Notes under the pieces: generated by a model | The model's input: only the letters and a program-made list of their open reading frames with translations | Databases searched by the model: none | What the model was told of the DNA's origin: nothing | Program-made: the position numbers and the translations under genes | Part shown: one piece after another, positions 23,382 to 31,392 of the stretch | Numbering within the stretch: position 1 is the first letter of the stretch | Layout: every line of letters starts with the position of its first letter | NCBI RefSeq assembly: GCF_026420865.1 | Contig: NZ_JAPCWC010000005.1 | Coordinates: 248,001-312,000 of the forward strand | DNA length: 64,000 nucleotides | Direction of reading: 5' to 3' | From: Novosphingobium clariflavum | GTDB taxonomy: Bacteria; Pseudomonadota; Alphaproteobacteria; Sphingomonadales; Sphingomonadaceae

Positions 23382-24611
23382 ATGGCGACGACGACTGATC
23401 AGGTGCCTGGTGCCATTGGGGCCGGCGAGCTGAAGCTGACGCCGCCCGATCCGGTGCCGGTGGTGCAGCCTGAAAAGGCCGCGGGGCTCGTGCCGGTGGG
23501 CGAGGAGCAGAAGTCCAAGCTGCAGGTCCGCGTCGACGAATTCGTCAACGACCTCGTCTCGCAGGATTCCAGCTCGCCCGAATTCGGCCGCCGCGTCGAC
23601 CAGATCACCAACATGGGCCGCAAGGAAATCGCCGAGGCCTCGGGCCAGTCCAACCGCTTCCTCGACCGCCCGGTGCGGGCGATGGACAAGGACGCCGGGG
23701 TCGGCGCCGACCTTGCCGAACTGCGCCGCACGGTGGAAGACCTCGACCCCTCGACCAAGGGCGACCTGCTCTCGCGCCGCAAGATCTTCGGGATCATCCC
23801 GATGGGCAACAAGCTGCGCAACTACTTCGACAGCTATTCGAGCGCGCAGGGCCACATCAGCGCGATCCTCGCCCGCCTGCAGGGCGGCAAGGACGAGCTT
23901 TTGATGGACAATGCCGCCATCGACGTCGAACGCCAGAACCTCTGGGCGGCGATGGGCAAGCTCGAACAGATGATCTTCATGTCGAAGGCGCTGGACGAGA
24001 CGCTGGAGCAGAAGGCGAACGACCTCGACCATACCGACCCCGCCAAGGCCAAGGCGGTGCGCGAATCGGCGCTGTTCTACGTGCGCCAGCGCACGCAGGA
24101 CCTGCTGACGCAGATGGCGGTCTCGGTGCAGGGCTACCTCGCGCTCGATCTGGTCAAGAAGAACAACGTCGAACTGATCAAAGGCGTCGACCGGGCCTCC
24201 ACCACCACGGTCGGCGCGCTGCGCACGGCAGTGACGGTGGCGCAGGCGATGGCCAACCAGAAGCTGGTGCTCGACCAGATCACCGCGCTCAACACCACTA
24301 CCGCGCGGATCATCGACGGCACCGGCCAGATGCTGAAGGACAACACCGCCCGCATCCACGAGCAGGCGGCGAACGCCACGATCCCGCTGGAAACGCTCAG
24401 CCGCGCGTTCCAGAACATCTACGACACGATGGATTCGATCGACAGCTTCAAGATGCAGGCGCTCGATTCGATGAAGCAGACGGTGCAGTCGCTGGAAGGC
24501 GAGGTGACCAGGTCCAAGGCCTATATCGCCCGCGCCCAGGGGCAGGCCGAAGGCGCTGCCTCACCCGCCGACACCAAGGCGGCCAAGGCGCTGCTGGAGG
24601 CGCTGGACTGA
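23382..24611 (+). CDS. telA: TelA-family toxic anion resistance protein
   Basis: Cytoplasmic, mostly helical protein of 409 residues in the TelA/YaaN family, linked to tellurite and other envelope-stress resistance. Family stretches are seen in the middle: RKIFGIIPMGNKLRNYFDSY near residue 128 and ALDLVKKNNVELIKGVDRAS near residue 255. The C-terminal half is a long coiled-coil candidate. A 92-bp leader before it contains TGTAGT and ACTACA arms. It heads a telA-xpaC-yqiJ operon. Confidence 0.92.
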   Translation: MATTTDQVPGAIGAGELKLTPPDPVPVVQPEKAAGLVPVGEEQKSKLQVRVDEFVNDLVSQDSSSPEFGRRVDQITNMGRKEIAEASGQSNRFLDRPVRAMDKDAGVGADLAELRRTVEDLDPSTKGDLLSRRKIFGIIPMGNKLRNYFDSYSSAQGHISAILARLQGGKDELLMDNAAIDVERQNLWAAMGKLEQMIFMSKALDETLEQKANDLDHTDPAKAKAVRESALFYVRQRTQDLLTQMAVSVQGYLALDLVKKNNVELIKGVDRASTTTVGALRTAVTVAQAMANQKLVLDQITALNTTTARIIDGTGQMLKDNTARIHEQAANATIPLETLSRAFQNIYDTMDSIDSFKMQALDSMKQTVQSLEGEVTRSKAYIARAQGQAEGAASPADTKAAKALLEALD

Positions 24612-24629
24612 GCCTGATAGACTAGCACG

Positions 24630-25373
24630 ATGCCCGAACCGACCTCGAAAGACCTTGGCCCGCGCGCGGTTTCCACGCGCAGTGCCATGAACCAGGAAAT
24701 CATCCGCGCCGCCCGCCGCCAGCGGGCCGCGCGGCTCTATACCGCGCGCAAGGAACGCTGGGCGTTCCGCTGGCGGCGCATCCGCCGGGCGTTCCTGGCG
24801 GTGGCGGGCATCTTCATCGCCGCGCTGACCGCCGGGCTGATCCTTGGCGGCCTTTCCTTCGCGACCACGGTGCTGACCACGCTGCTGGCCTTTGCGGTGT
24901 TCTTTTTCCTGTCGATCTACCCGTCGAGCCCGCGGCTCAATACCGGCGATCTTGGCAGCGCGACCCTGCCGGAACTGGCGGGATCGACCGAGATCTGGCT
25001 GGAAAGCCGCCGCCGCGCCTTGCCGAGCGCGGCCGTCGATGCCGTGGACATGATCGGCGTGCGGCTGGAGCAGATCGCCCCGCAGCTTGCCGCGCTGCAG
25101 GAAAATGGCCCCGCCGCGCACGAGGTGCGCAAGCTCCTGTCCGAGCATCTGCCCTCGCTGGTCGACAGCTACACGCGCATTCCCGCCGAGCTGCGCAACA
25201 AGCCCCATGCCGGCGGCACCACGCCGTCCGAACAGCTGGTCGACGGGCTCGACGTGATCGCCGGGCAGATCGAGGCGATGAGCCTCGACCTCTCGCGCGG
25301 GGACCTCGATGCGCTGGCCACGCGCGGGCGTTTCCTCGAAGCCAAGTACGTCGATTCGCGCGGCGATGCTTGA
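24630..25373 (+). CDS. XpaC-like membrane protein (5-bromo-4-chloroindolyl phosphate hydrolysis family)
   Basis: A 247-residue protein with a basic N-terminus, two adjacent membrane segments (about residues 55-95) and a helical C-terminal domain. It fits the XpaC family, which is commonly encoded next to telA. The name comes from a historical phenotype; no enzyme activity is established. The C-terminal domain is predicted on the cytoplasmic side. The last codons overlap the ATG of the next gene by 8 bases. Confidence 0.8.
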   Translation: MPEPTSKDLGPRAVSTRSAMNQEIIRAARRQRAARLYTARKERWAFRWRRIRRAFLAVAGIFIAALTAGLILGGLSFATTVLTTLLAFAVFFFLSIYPSSPRLNTGDLGSATLPELAGSTEIWLESRRRALPSAAVDAVDMIGVRLEQIAPQLAALQENGPAAHEVRKLLSEHLPSLVDSYTRIPAELRNKPHAGGTTPSEQLVDGLDVIAGQIEAMSLDLSRGDLDALATRGRFLEAKYVDSRGDA

Positions 25374-26010
25374 ACTGCTGACCGCGACCGGAAACCTGCC
25401 GTTCTCGGTGGCGCTGGCGGTCGTCGCGCTGCTGGCGGTGCTGCAGCTGGTCGGTCTGGCCGACCTCCTCGGCGCGGACATGGACCTCGACATTGATGCC
25501 CATGCCGGCGCTTCGGGCCACGTCTCGCTCGACAGCGGGCTGATCTCGCTCGCCGGGCTCGGGCGGATGCCGTTCATGATGTGGCTGATGCTGCTGCTCA
25601 GCCTGTTTGCAGTGATCGGCCTGGCCGGGCAGCAGTTCCTCGCCGCGCTGACCGGCGCGCCGTGGAGCGCCTGGCTGGTCGGCCCGGTGGCGGGGCTGGC
25701 GGCGCTGCCGGTGACGGGCCTTGTCGCGCGCCCGATCGGCCGCCTGCTGCCCCGGGACGAGACCACCGCGATCGACCGCATCGAACTGGTCGGCCGCGAG
25801 GCCGAGATCGTCATCGGTACCGCCAGCCGGGGCTCGCCGGCGCGGGCCCGGGTGTCGGACCGGTTCGGCCAGCTGCACCACGTCATGCTGGAGCCCGATA
25901 GCGAGGGCCAGCGCTTTGCCGAGGGCGAGAAAGTGCTGATCGTGCGGCGCGAGGGGGAGCTGTTCAAGGCCATCGCGCGCGGCGACCATTACCTGCCGCG
26001 GCTGGACTGA
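25366..26010 (+). CDS. YqiJ-like membrane protein with C-terminal OB-fold/NfeD-like domain
   Basis: A 214-residue protein: N-terminal membrane segment (residues 9-32), an acidic loop (DMDLDIDAHAG), two central membrane segments (about residues 68-120), and a soluble beta-rich C-terminus from about residue 140 (IELVGREAEIVIGTASRG...VLIVRREGELFKAI) that resembles the OB fold of YqiJ/NfeD proteins. Such proteins are encoded beside flotillins, and a flotillin gene follows here after a 483-bp gap. It starts inside the xpaC-like gene. Likely partner of the flotillin in membrane microdomains. Confidence 0.82.
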   Translation: MLELLTATGNLPFSVALAVVALLAVLQLVGLADLLGADMDLDIDAHAGASGHVSLDSGLISLAGLGRMPFMMWLMLLLSLFAVIGLAGQQFLAALTGAPWSAWLVGPVAGLAALPVTGLVARPIGRLLPRDETTAIDRIELVGREAEIVIGTASRGSPARARVSDRFGQLHHVMLEPDSEGQRFAEGEKVLIVRREGELFKAIARGDHYLPRLD

Positions 26011-26493
26011 GCGCCGGCCGCCACTGGTGCAGGGGTTATTGCAATCGACTCGCAAAAATCCGGTTTCGCTAGGAGGCGGATCGCGATTCGATTATAAGTC
26101 TTTCACAGACAAGGCGAAGTAGAGAGCGGGGCGCGGTGCCGTCCGCAGCGTCTTGATCGGGAGAAGTCGAAGATGCGCGCCTGTTCGCCCTTGCGGCGTT
26201 CGCGTTGATCCTCGCGGCCGATACTGATCCTGCAGTATCGGTTTCATCGCCGGTCGTCCTGACCGGCGCGGTCTCAAGAAGGGCCCGTTAAAATCCTGCA
26301 AGCGGCGCATGGTTGAACTGTGCCGACGTGGAACTGCGACTGCGGTTTCGGGCAGGATCGGGCGGGACACGATGTCATCGGCAGCTCAACCGCGTCTTCG
26401 CGTGCGCGGTTGTGTTGAGATGAAGTTGTGTCGGGATGACGTTTCGCGGAAGGCATTGGGCCGTCCGCCGCATCCCCTTGAAGGAGAACGGAA
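26011..26493 (+). other. Structured non-coding gap between yqiJ-like and yqiK-like genes
   Basis: No convincing gene is seen in these 483 bases. Three perfect hairpins occur: CCGATACTG/CAGTATCGG (26218-26241, 6-nt loop), CGCCGGTC/GACCGGCG (26248-26268, 5-nt loop) directly after it, and CAACCGCG/CGCGGTTG (26387-26412). None is followed by a T run. The last bases hold the AAGGAG ribosome site of the flotillin gene. The stretch probably contains a separate promoter and a structured leader for the flotillin gene. Confidence 0.55.
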
Positions 26494-28167
26494 ATGAACG
26501 GCCTCTACCAGATCGGCCTGATCGCCGGCGGTGTTGTCGTCCTGCTGATCGCATTCGGCGTCATGCTGGCCCGGCTCTATCGGCGTGCGAGCAAGGAAAT
26601 CGGCTTCGTGCGAACCGGCATCGGCGGCGAGAAGGTCGTGATGAACGGCGGCGCGCTGGTGCTGCCCATCTTCCACGAGACGATGCCGGTGAACATGAAC
26701 ACCGTGCGTCTGGCGGTCGAGCGCAAGAACCAGGACGCGCTGATCACGCTCGACCGGTTGCGCATCGACGTCAAGGCGGAGTTCTACGTGCGCGTGCGCC
26801 CCGATGCTCAGGCCATCGCCATGGCCGCGCAGACGCTCGGCGCGCGCACCATGCATCCCGAGGCGCTGAAGGAACTGGTCGAGGGCAAGTTCGTCGACGC
26901 GCTGCGCTCGGTCGCGGCGGGCATGACGATGAACCAGCTCCACGAACAGCGCGCCGACTTCGTGCAGAAGGTGCAGCAGGTCTCGTCCTCGGACCTCGCG
27001 ATGAACGGCCTCGAGCTGGAATCGGTCTCGCTCACGGGCCTCGACCAGACCTCGATCGAGCATTTCAACGCCAACAACGCCTTCGACGCCGAGGGCCTCA
27101 CCAAGCTGACCGAGCAGATCGAACTGCGCAAGAAGGCGCGGAACGACATCGAGCAGGAAACCCGCGTCCAGATCGAGACCAAGAACCTCGAAGCCGCGCG
27201 GCAGACCTTCCAGATCCAGCGCGAGAACGAGTTCGCAAGGCTGGAGCAGGAACGCGAGGTGGAGATGCGCCGCGCCGAACAGGCCGCCGAAGTCGCCCGT
27301 GAACAGGCCCTGCGCGGCCGCGAGGCCGACGAGGCGCGCATTCTCGCCAAGCAGCAGGTCGATGCCAAGCAGATCGAGGCCGACCGCACGATCCAGGAAG
27401 CCCGCATCGCCCAGGCCCAGGCGGTCGAACTGGCCCGTCAGGAACAGCAGATCGCGGTGCAGAACAAGAGCCGCGAGGAAAGCCAGGCCAAGGCCCAGGC
27501 CGACGAGGCCCGAGCCAAGGCGGTGGCCGCCGAGGAACAGGTGACGACCAGCCGCGACACCGAGGTCGCCGAGCGCCAGAAGCGCATCGAGCTGATCGAG
27601 GCCGCCAAGGAGGCCGAACGCCAGGCGATCGGCGTGCGGGTCCAGGCCGAGGCGGAAAAGGAAGCCGCGTCCAACCGCGCCGAGGCCCTGCGCCTCGAGG
27701 CGGAAGGCGAGGCCGAGGCCGAGAAGCTGCGCGCCGAAGCGGCCCGCGTGCGCTTCGAGGTCGAGGCAGCGGGTCAGCGCGCGATCAACGAGGCGGCGAA
27801 CCTGCTGTCCTCGGACCAGATCTCGCTGCAGATGAAGATGGCGCTTCTGAAGGTCCTGCCCGAAGTGGTGCGCGAGAGCGTGAAGCCGATGGAAGCGATC
27901 GATTCGATCAAGATCGTGCAGCTCGACGGGCTCACCCAGAAGGGCGGCCATGCTGCCGGGGGCGCTTCGGCGGGCGGCGTGATCGGCGGTTCGGGCAACC
28001 TGGCCAACGACGCGGTCTCGGCTGCGCTCGCCTACCGCGCGCAGGCGCCGGTGATCGACGGGCTGATGAAGGAGCTGGGGCTCGACGGTTCCTCGCTCGC
28101 CAGCCTCGTGCAGGGCGCCATCCCGGTGGCCCCGGAACCGGAGGTCGAGGCGGGCGAGCCCGAATAA
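26494..28167 (+). CDS. Flotillin family protein (YqiK-like)
   Basis: Membrane-scaffold protein of 557 residues. An N-terminal membrane segment (residues 4-25) is followed by a PHB/SPFH domain (about residues 30-195, VRTGIGGEKVVMNGGALVLP at its start), a long charged Glu/Ala-rich coiled coil (about 200-430), and a glycine-rich C-terminal region. This is the flotillin layout; proteins of this type form membrane microdomains. AAGGAGAACGGAA precedes the ATG. It goes with the YqiJ-like gene upstream, as in E. coli yqiJ-yqiK, and here also with telA and an xpaC-like gene. Confidence 0.93.
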   Translation: MNGLYQIGLIAGGVVVLLIAFGVMLARLYRRASKEIGFVRTGIGGEKVVMNGGALVLPIFHETMPVNMNTVRLAVERKNQDALITLDRLRIDVKAEFYVRVRPDAQAIAMAAQTLGARTMHPEALKELVEGKFVDALRSVAAGMTMNQLHEQRADFVQKVQQVSSSDLAMNGLELESVSLTGLDQTSIEHFNANNAFDAEGLTKLTEQIELRKKARNDIEQETRVQIETKNLEAARQTFQIQRENEFARLEQEREVEMRRAEQAAEVAREQALRGREADEARILAKQQVDAKQIEADRTIQEARIAQAQAVELARQEQQIAVQNKSREESQAKAQADEARAKAVAAEEQVTTSRDTEVAERQKRIELIEAAKEAERQAIGVRVQAEAEKEAASNRAEALRLEAEGEAEAEKLRAEAARVRFEVEAAGQRAINEAANLLSSDQISLQMKMALLKVLPEVVRESVKPMEAIDSIKIVQLDGLTQKGGHAAGGASAGGVIGGSGNLANDAVSAALAYRAQAPVIDGLMKELGLDGSSLASLVQGAIPVAPEPEVEAGEPE

Positions 28168-28189
28168 GGCCTCTTGCCGGGGCAACGGG

Positions 28190-28219
28190 AGGGGCGGCGG
28201 ACTTCGGTTCGCCGCCCCT
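28190..28219. terminator. Hairpin terminator after the flotillin gene
   Basis: AGGGGCGGCG (28190-28199) pairs with CGCCGCCCCT (28210-28219) around a 10-nt loop, between convergent genes. The T run is weak, so it may be only partly intrinsic. Confidence 0.5.
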
Positions 28220-28267
28220 TGCTACATCATCGCGCCACCGCGGCGTGAGCCGGGCCAGCGCGGGCTC

Positions 28268-29059
28268 TCACAGCCCGAGGCGGCCCAGAATCCCGCCGTC
28301 GACCGGAATGTCGCAGCCGCTGACGTAGGAGGCGGCGGGCGAGCAGAGGAATTCCGCCACCGAGGCGATCTCGTCGCCGACGCCGAGCCGCTCGAGCGGG
28401 ACCATCGTGATCATCTGGCGCATCTGTTCGCTTTGCTGCTGTTCGGCGCGGCTCATCGGCGTGTCGATGAAACCCGGCGCGATCGAGCAGATGCGCAGGC
28501 CGCGCGCGCCGAAGGCCGCCGCCTCGCGTCCGACAAGGGCGATGACCGCGCGCTTGGACAGGGTATAGCCCATGCCGGGATCGACCGCGAAGCCTTCCAC
28601 CGCCGCGCTGCCCTTGCCGGCCACCATGTCCGCCACGGCGGCGACCATCGCCGGATCGCGCAGCAGGTAGCCTGACATCGACGAGATCAGCACGGCGCAG
28701 CCGCCGGTCTCGAAGCGGGGCAGCAGCGCGGCGACAAGGCGTTCGGTGGCGAAGTAGTTGACCTCGAGGATGCGCCGCGGGTCGGCCATCGTCGGCGACA
28801 GTCCGGCCGTGTGGACAAGCGCATGGAGCGGGGCATCGCCGAGCGCGGCGATCAGGTCCTGCGGGAAGGCGGGGGCGGAGATGTCGCCCGCCAACGTGGT
28901 CACGCTGGCGCCTTCGCCGCGCAGGTCGGCCGCGAGGCTTTCCAGCTTCCCGGCGCTGACGTCGCACAGCAGCAGCGGGCGGCGCTGGGCGGCAAAGCGC
29001 CGCGCGGTGGGGATGCCCATGCCGCCGGCGGCGCCGGTGATGATGACGGTTGCGCTCAC
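28268..29059 (-). CDS. Short-chain dehydrogenase/reductase
   Basis: Classical SDR of 263 residues. It shows the cofactor motif TGAAGGMG near residue 8, the catalytic serine region SSMSGYLL, and the YxxxK active site as GYTLSKRAV, followed by PGFIDTPMS and a C-terminal SGCDIPVDGG. The YxxxK lies after an extra insert of about 25 residues (MVAGKGSAAVEGFAVDPGMG), a pattern seen in 3-alpha-hydroxysteroid-dehydrogenase-like SDRs. The GTG start at 29059 follows GAGGAGCAGGGGC; longer in-frame starts add non-family sequence. Substrate unknown. Confidence 0.9.
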   Translation of the reverse strand: MSATVIITGAAGGMGIPTARRFAAQRRPLLLCDVSAGKLESLAADLRGEGASVTTLAGDISAPAFPQDLIAALGDAPLHALVHTAGLSPTMADPRRILEVNYFATERLVAALLPRFETGGCAVLISSMSGYLLRDPAMVAAVADMVAGKGSAAVEGFAVDPGMGYTLSKRAVIALVGREAAAFGARGLRICSIAPGFIDTPMSRAEQQQSEQMRQMITMVPLERLGVGDEIASVAEFLCSPAASYVSGCDIPVDGGILGRLGL

Positions 29060-29297
29060 GCCCCTGCTCCTCGTTTGCCTCTTTGGCCGCCCGCTTGTTG
29101 CCGCCTTCCGGCGGTTCGGGGCTTGTGCGGGTGGGATAAGGGCGGCGCGGCCGCTCCACCAGCCGCCGTGCAAGGGCCTGGCCAAGTCATCGCCCGGGGG
29201 AATAAGATACAGCATCGCTCATATCGGTTGCGCCGGGGGGCGAGATCGCGTTCACCGTGCAGGAGAAGGACAAACCGGGGTGGCGGGAGAGCGCGCA

Positions 29298-30032
29298 ATG
29301 CAGATGACAGGCGAGCAGCGGATCGCGGCGCCGCGCAGGCAGGTGTGGCAGGCGCTCAACGATCCGGCCGTGCTGGCGCAGTGCATTCCCGGCTGCGAGG
29401 CGCTCGAACCGGGCGGCGACAACCGCTTCGTGGCGACCGCGCACGTGAAGATCGGCCCGATCGGCGCGCGCTTCAAGGGAACGGTGGAGCTGTCGGATCT
29501 CGATGCGCCGAACGGCTACACGATCACCGGATCGGGTAACGGCGGCGTTGCCGGTACGGCGAAAGGCGGGGCGAAAGTGCGGCTCAGCGATACGGCGGAC
29601 GGGGGGACGCTGGTCGCCTACGTGGTCGATGCCGAAGTCGGCGGGCGCATGGCGCAGCTGGGCGGAGCGATCATCGATGCCACCGCGAAGACCCTGGCGG
29701 GCAAGTTCTTCGCGACGTTCGGTGCGGTGGTTGCCGCCGGGGGGACGGCAACCACCGCGACCGGACATGGCGGGGCGGCAGCGGCCGCGGACGGCGGCGC
29801 AAGTGCCGTTCCCTCCGCTTCGGCAATCTCGGCAGTCCCGGCGGCCTCGGGGGGGTCGGGGGGCGAGGCGGGCATCCTGTGGGGCTGGGTGGCGGCGCTG
29901 GTCACGGCGCTGCTGGCAGGGTTCCTGCTCGGCGCCGGGCAGATGCGCGCCGAACTGGTGATGACGCTGGTGCTGCTGGTGGTGACCGCCGCCGCCGCCT
30001 TTTCGGCAGGTCGCCGGGGCGCGCGGCGATGA
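29298..30032 (+). CDS. CoxG-like SRPBCC protein with C-terminal membrane anchor
   Basis: CO dehydrogenase subunit G family. The SRPBCC/START-like domain covers about residues 1-145 (VWQALNDPAVLAQCIPGCEA is the family signature), then a Gly/Ala/Ser-rich linker, and two hydrophobic segments near residues 195-240. CoxG-type proteins anchor or assist molybdenum hydroxylases at the membrane. It overlaps the next gene (ATGA) and heads the hydroxylase operon. The 244-residue length fits. Confidence 0.88.
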   Translation: MQMTGEQRIAAPRRQVWQALNDPAVLAQCIPGCEALEPGGDNRFVATAHVKIGPIGARFKGTVELSDLDAPNGYTITGSGNGGVAGTAKGGAKVRLSDTADGGTLVAYVVDAEVGGRMAQLGGAIIDATAKTLAGKFFATFGAVVAAGGTATTATGHGGAAAAADGGASAVPSASAISAVPAASGGSGGEAGILWGWVAALVTALLAGFLLGAGQMRAELVMTLVLLVVTAAAAFSAGRRGARR

Positions 30033-30898
30033 AGCCGGCGCCGTTCGACTACGAGCGCCCCGCCAGCATTGCGGAAGCCTGCCGCATCCTGTCCGAGGCG
30101 GGCGGCGGCGCCACCGTGCTCGCGGGCGGGCAGACCCTGATGCCGCTGCTGAACTTGCGCATGAGCCAGCCTTTCATCCTGGTCGACATCGGCCGGATCG
30201 CCGCGTTGCAAGGGGTTTCCCGCGGCGGCGATGGCACCCGGATCGGCGCGATGACGCGGCAGGCCGATGCCCTGGCCGATCCGCTGCTCGCCGCCCACCT
30301 GCCCGCGCTGGTCACCGCGCTGGGCCATGTCGGCCATCACCAGACGCGCAACCGGGGCACCGTGGGCGGCTCGGTGGCGCTCGGCGAGCCGGCGGCGGAA
30401 ATGCCCGCGGCGGCGGTGGCACTGGGCGCGATGCTGGAGCTGACCTCGGTCCGGGGCACCCGCAAGGTGCCCGCCGATGGATTCTACATCGGCCCCTACA
30501 TGACCGCGCTGGAGCCGGATGAACTGCTGACCGCGGTGACCTACCCGGACTGGCCGGAGGGGCACCTTGTGCTGTTCCGCGAGGTGGCGCGGCGTCCGGG
30601 CGACTTTGCGCTGGTCGGCATGGTCGGCGCGGCGGTGGTCGAGGAGGGCATCGTCACGCGCGCGGGCCTCGCCTGGTTCGGCATGGGGCCGACGCCGATC
30701 CGCATGCGGCAGCTGGAAGCGGCGCTTGTCGGAGCCGCGCTTGCCGGTCTCGATGCCCATGCCCTGGCGGCGCTTGGCGTCGCCGACAGCGCCCCGTTCG
30801 ACGACCACCACGCCAGCGCCGAATATCGCCGCACCGTCGGCCGCCGCATTCTCGCGCGGTCCTTGCGCGAGGCTTTTGCCCTGAAGGAAACAGCATGA
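30029..30898 (+). CDS. FAD-binding (medium) subunit of a molybdenum hydroxylase
   Basis: CoxM/CutM-type FAD subunit of the xanthine dehydrogenase superfamily, 289 residues. FAD-binding motifs are seen as AGGQTLMPLLN near residue 31 and TRNRGTVGGSVALGEPAAEMP near residues 105-125. It passes electrons between the molybdenum centre and the final acceptor. It overlaps both neighbours by 4 bases. Confidence 0.92.
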   Translation: MKPAPFDYERPASIAEACRILSEAGGGATVLAGGQTLMPLLNLRMSQPFILVDIGRIAALQGVSRGGDGTRIGAMTRQADALADPLLAAHLPALVTALGHVGHHQTRNRGTVGGSVALGEPAAEMPAAAVALGAMLELTSVRGTRKVPADGFYIGPYMTALEPDELLTAVTYPDWPEGHLVLFREVARRPGDFALVGMVGAAVVEEGIVTRAGLAWFGMGPTPIRMRQLEAALVGAALAGLDAHALAALGVADSAPFDDHHASAEYRRTVGRRILARSLREAFALKETA

Positions 30899-31392
30899 GC
30901 AAGCATGCGATAGACCTGACGCTCAACGGCCAGCGCCGCAGCGCCGGGGTGGAGGCGCGCACGAGCCTGGCCGATTACCTGCGCCTCGATGCCGGGTGCA
31001 CCGGCGTCCATCTCGGCTGCGAGCACGGCGTCTGCGGCGCCTGCACGGTCACCGTCGATGGCCGCGCGGTGCGGTCCTGCCTGATGCTGGCGGTTCAGGC
31101 CGACGGCTGCGCGGTGACCACGGTGGAGGGCCTCGCCGCGCCGGACGGCACGTTCCACCCGGTCCAGCAGGCCATGCGCGAGGCGCACGGGTTGCAATGC
31201 GGTTTCTGCACCCCGGGCGTGCTGATGACCTTCGCCGCACTCACCGGCGGGGAGGCCAGGGCCAGCGAGGAAGAACTGGTGTCGGCGATGAGCGGGCATG
31301 TCTGCCGCTGCACCGGCTATCAGGGCATCCGCCGCGCCGCCAGGGCACTGGCCGAAGGTACCGTCGGCGCCGGAGCGGGAGCGGCTGAATGA
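30895..31392 (+). CDS. [2Fe-2S] (small) subunit of a molybdenum hydroxylase
   Basis: CoxS/CutS-type iron-sulfur subunit, 165 residues. Both clusters are visible: the plant-type site GCEHGVCGACTV near residues 42-53 with a further cysteine in RSCLM, and the C-terminal helical site CGFCTPGVL near residue 102 with CRCTGYQGI near residue 139. It overlaps its neighbours by 4 bases. Electron carrier between molybdopterin and FAD subunits. Confidence 0.94.
   Translation: MSKHAIDLTLNGQRRSAGVEARTSLADYLRLDAGCTGVHLGCEHGVCGACTVTVDGRAVRSCLMLAVQADGCAVTTVEGLAAPDGTFHPVQQAMREAHGLQCGFCTPGVLMTFAALTGGEARASEEELVSAMSGHVCRCTGYQGIRRAARALAEGTVGAGAGAAE

Noticed and set aside
28268..29215. Longer start for the SDR gene at 29215
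   Set aside because: The added 52 residues lie before the Rossmann strand, have no family similarity, and the GTG at 29059 has a good ribosome site.
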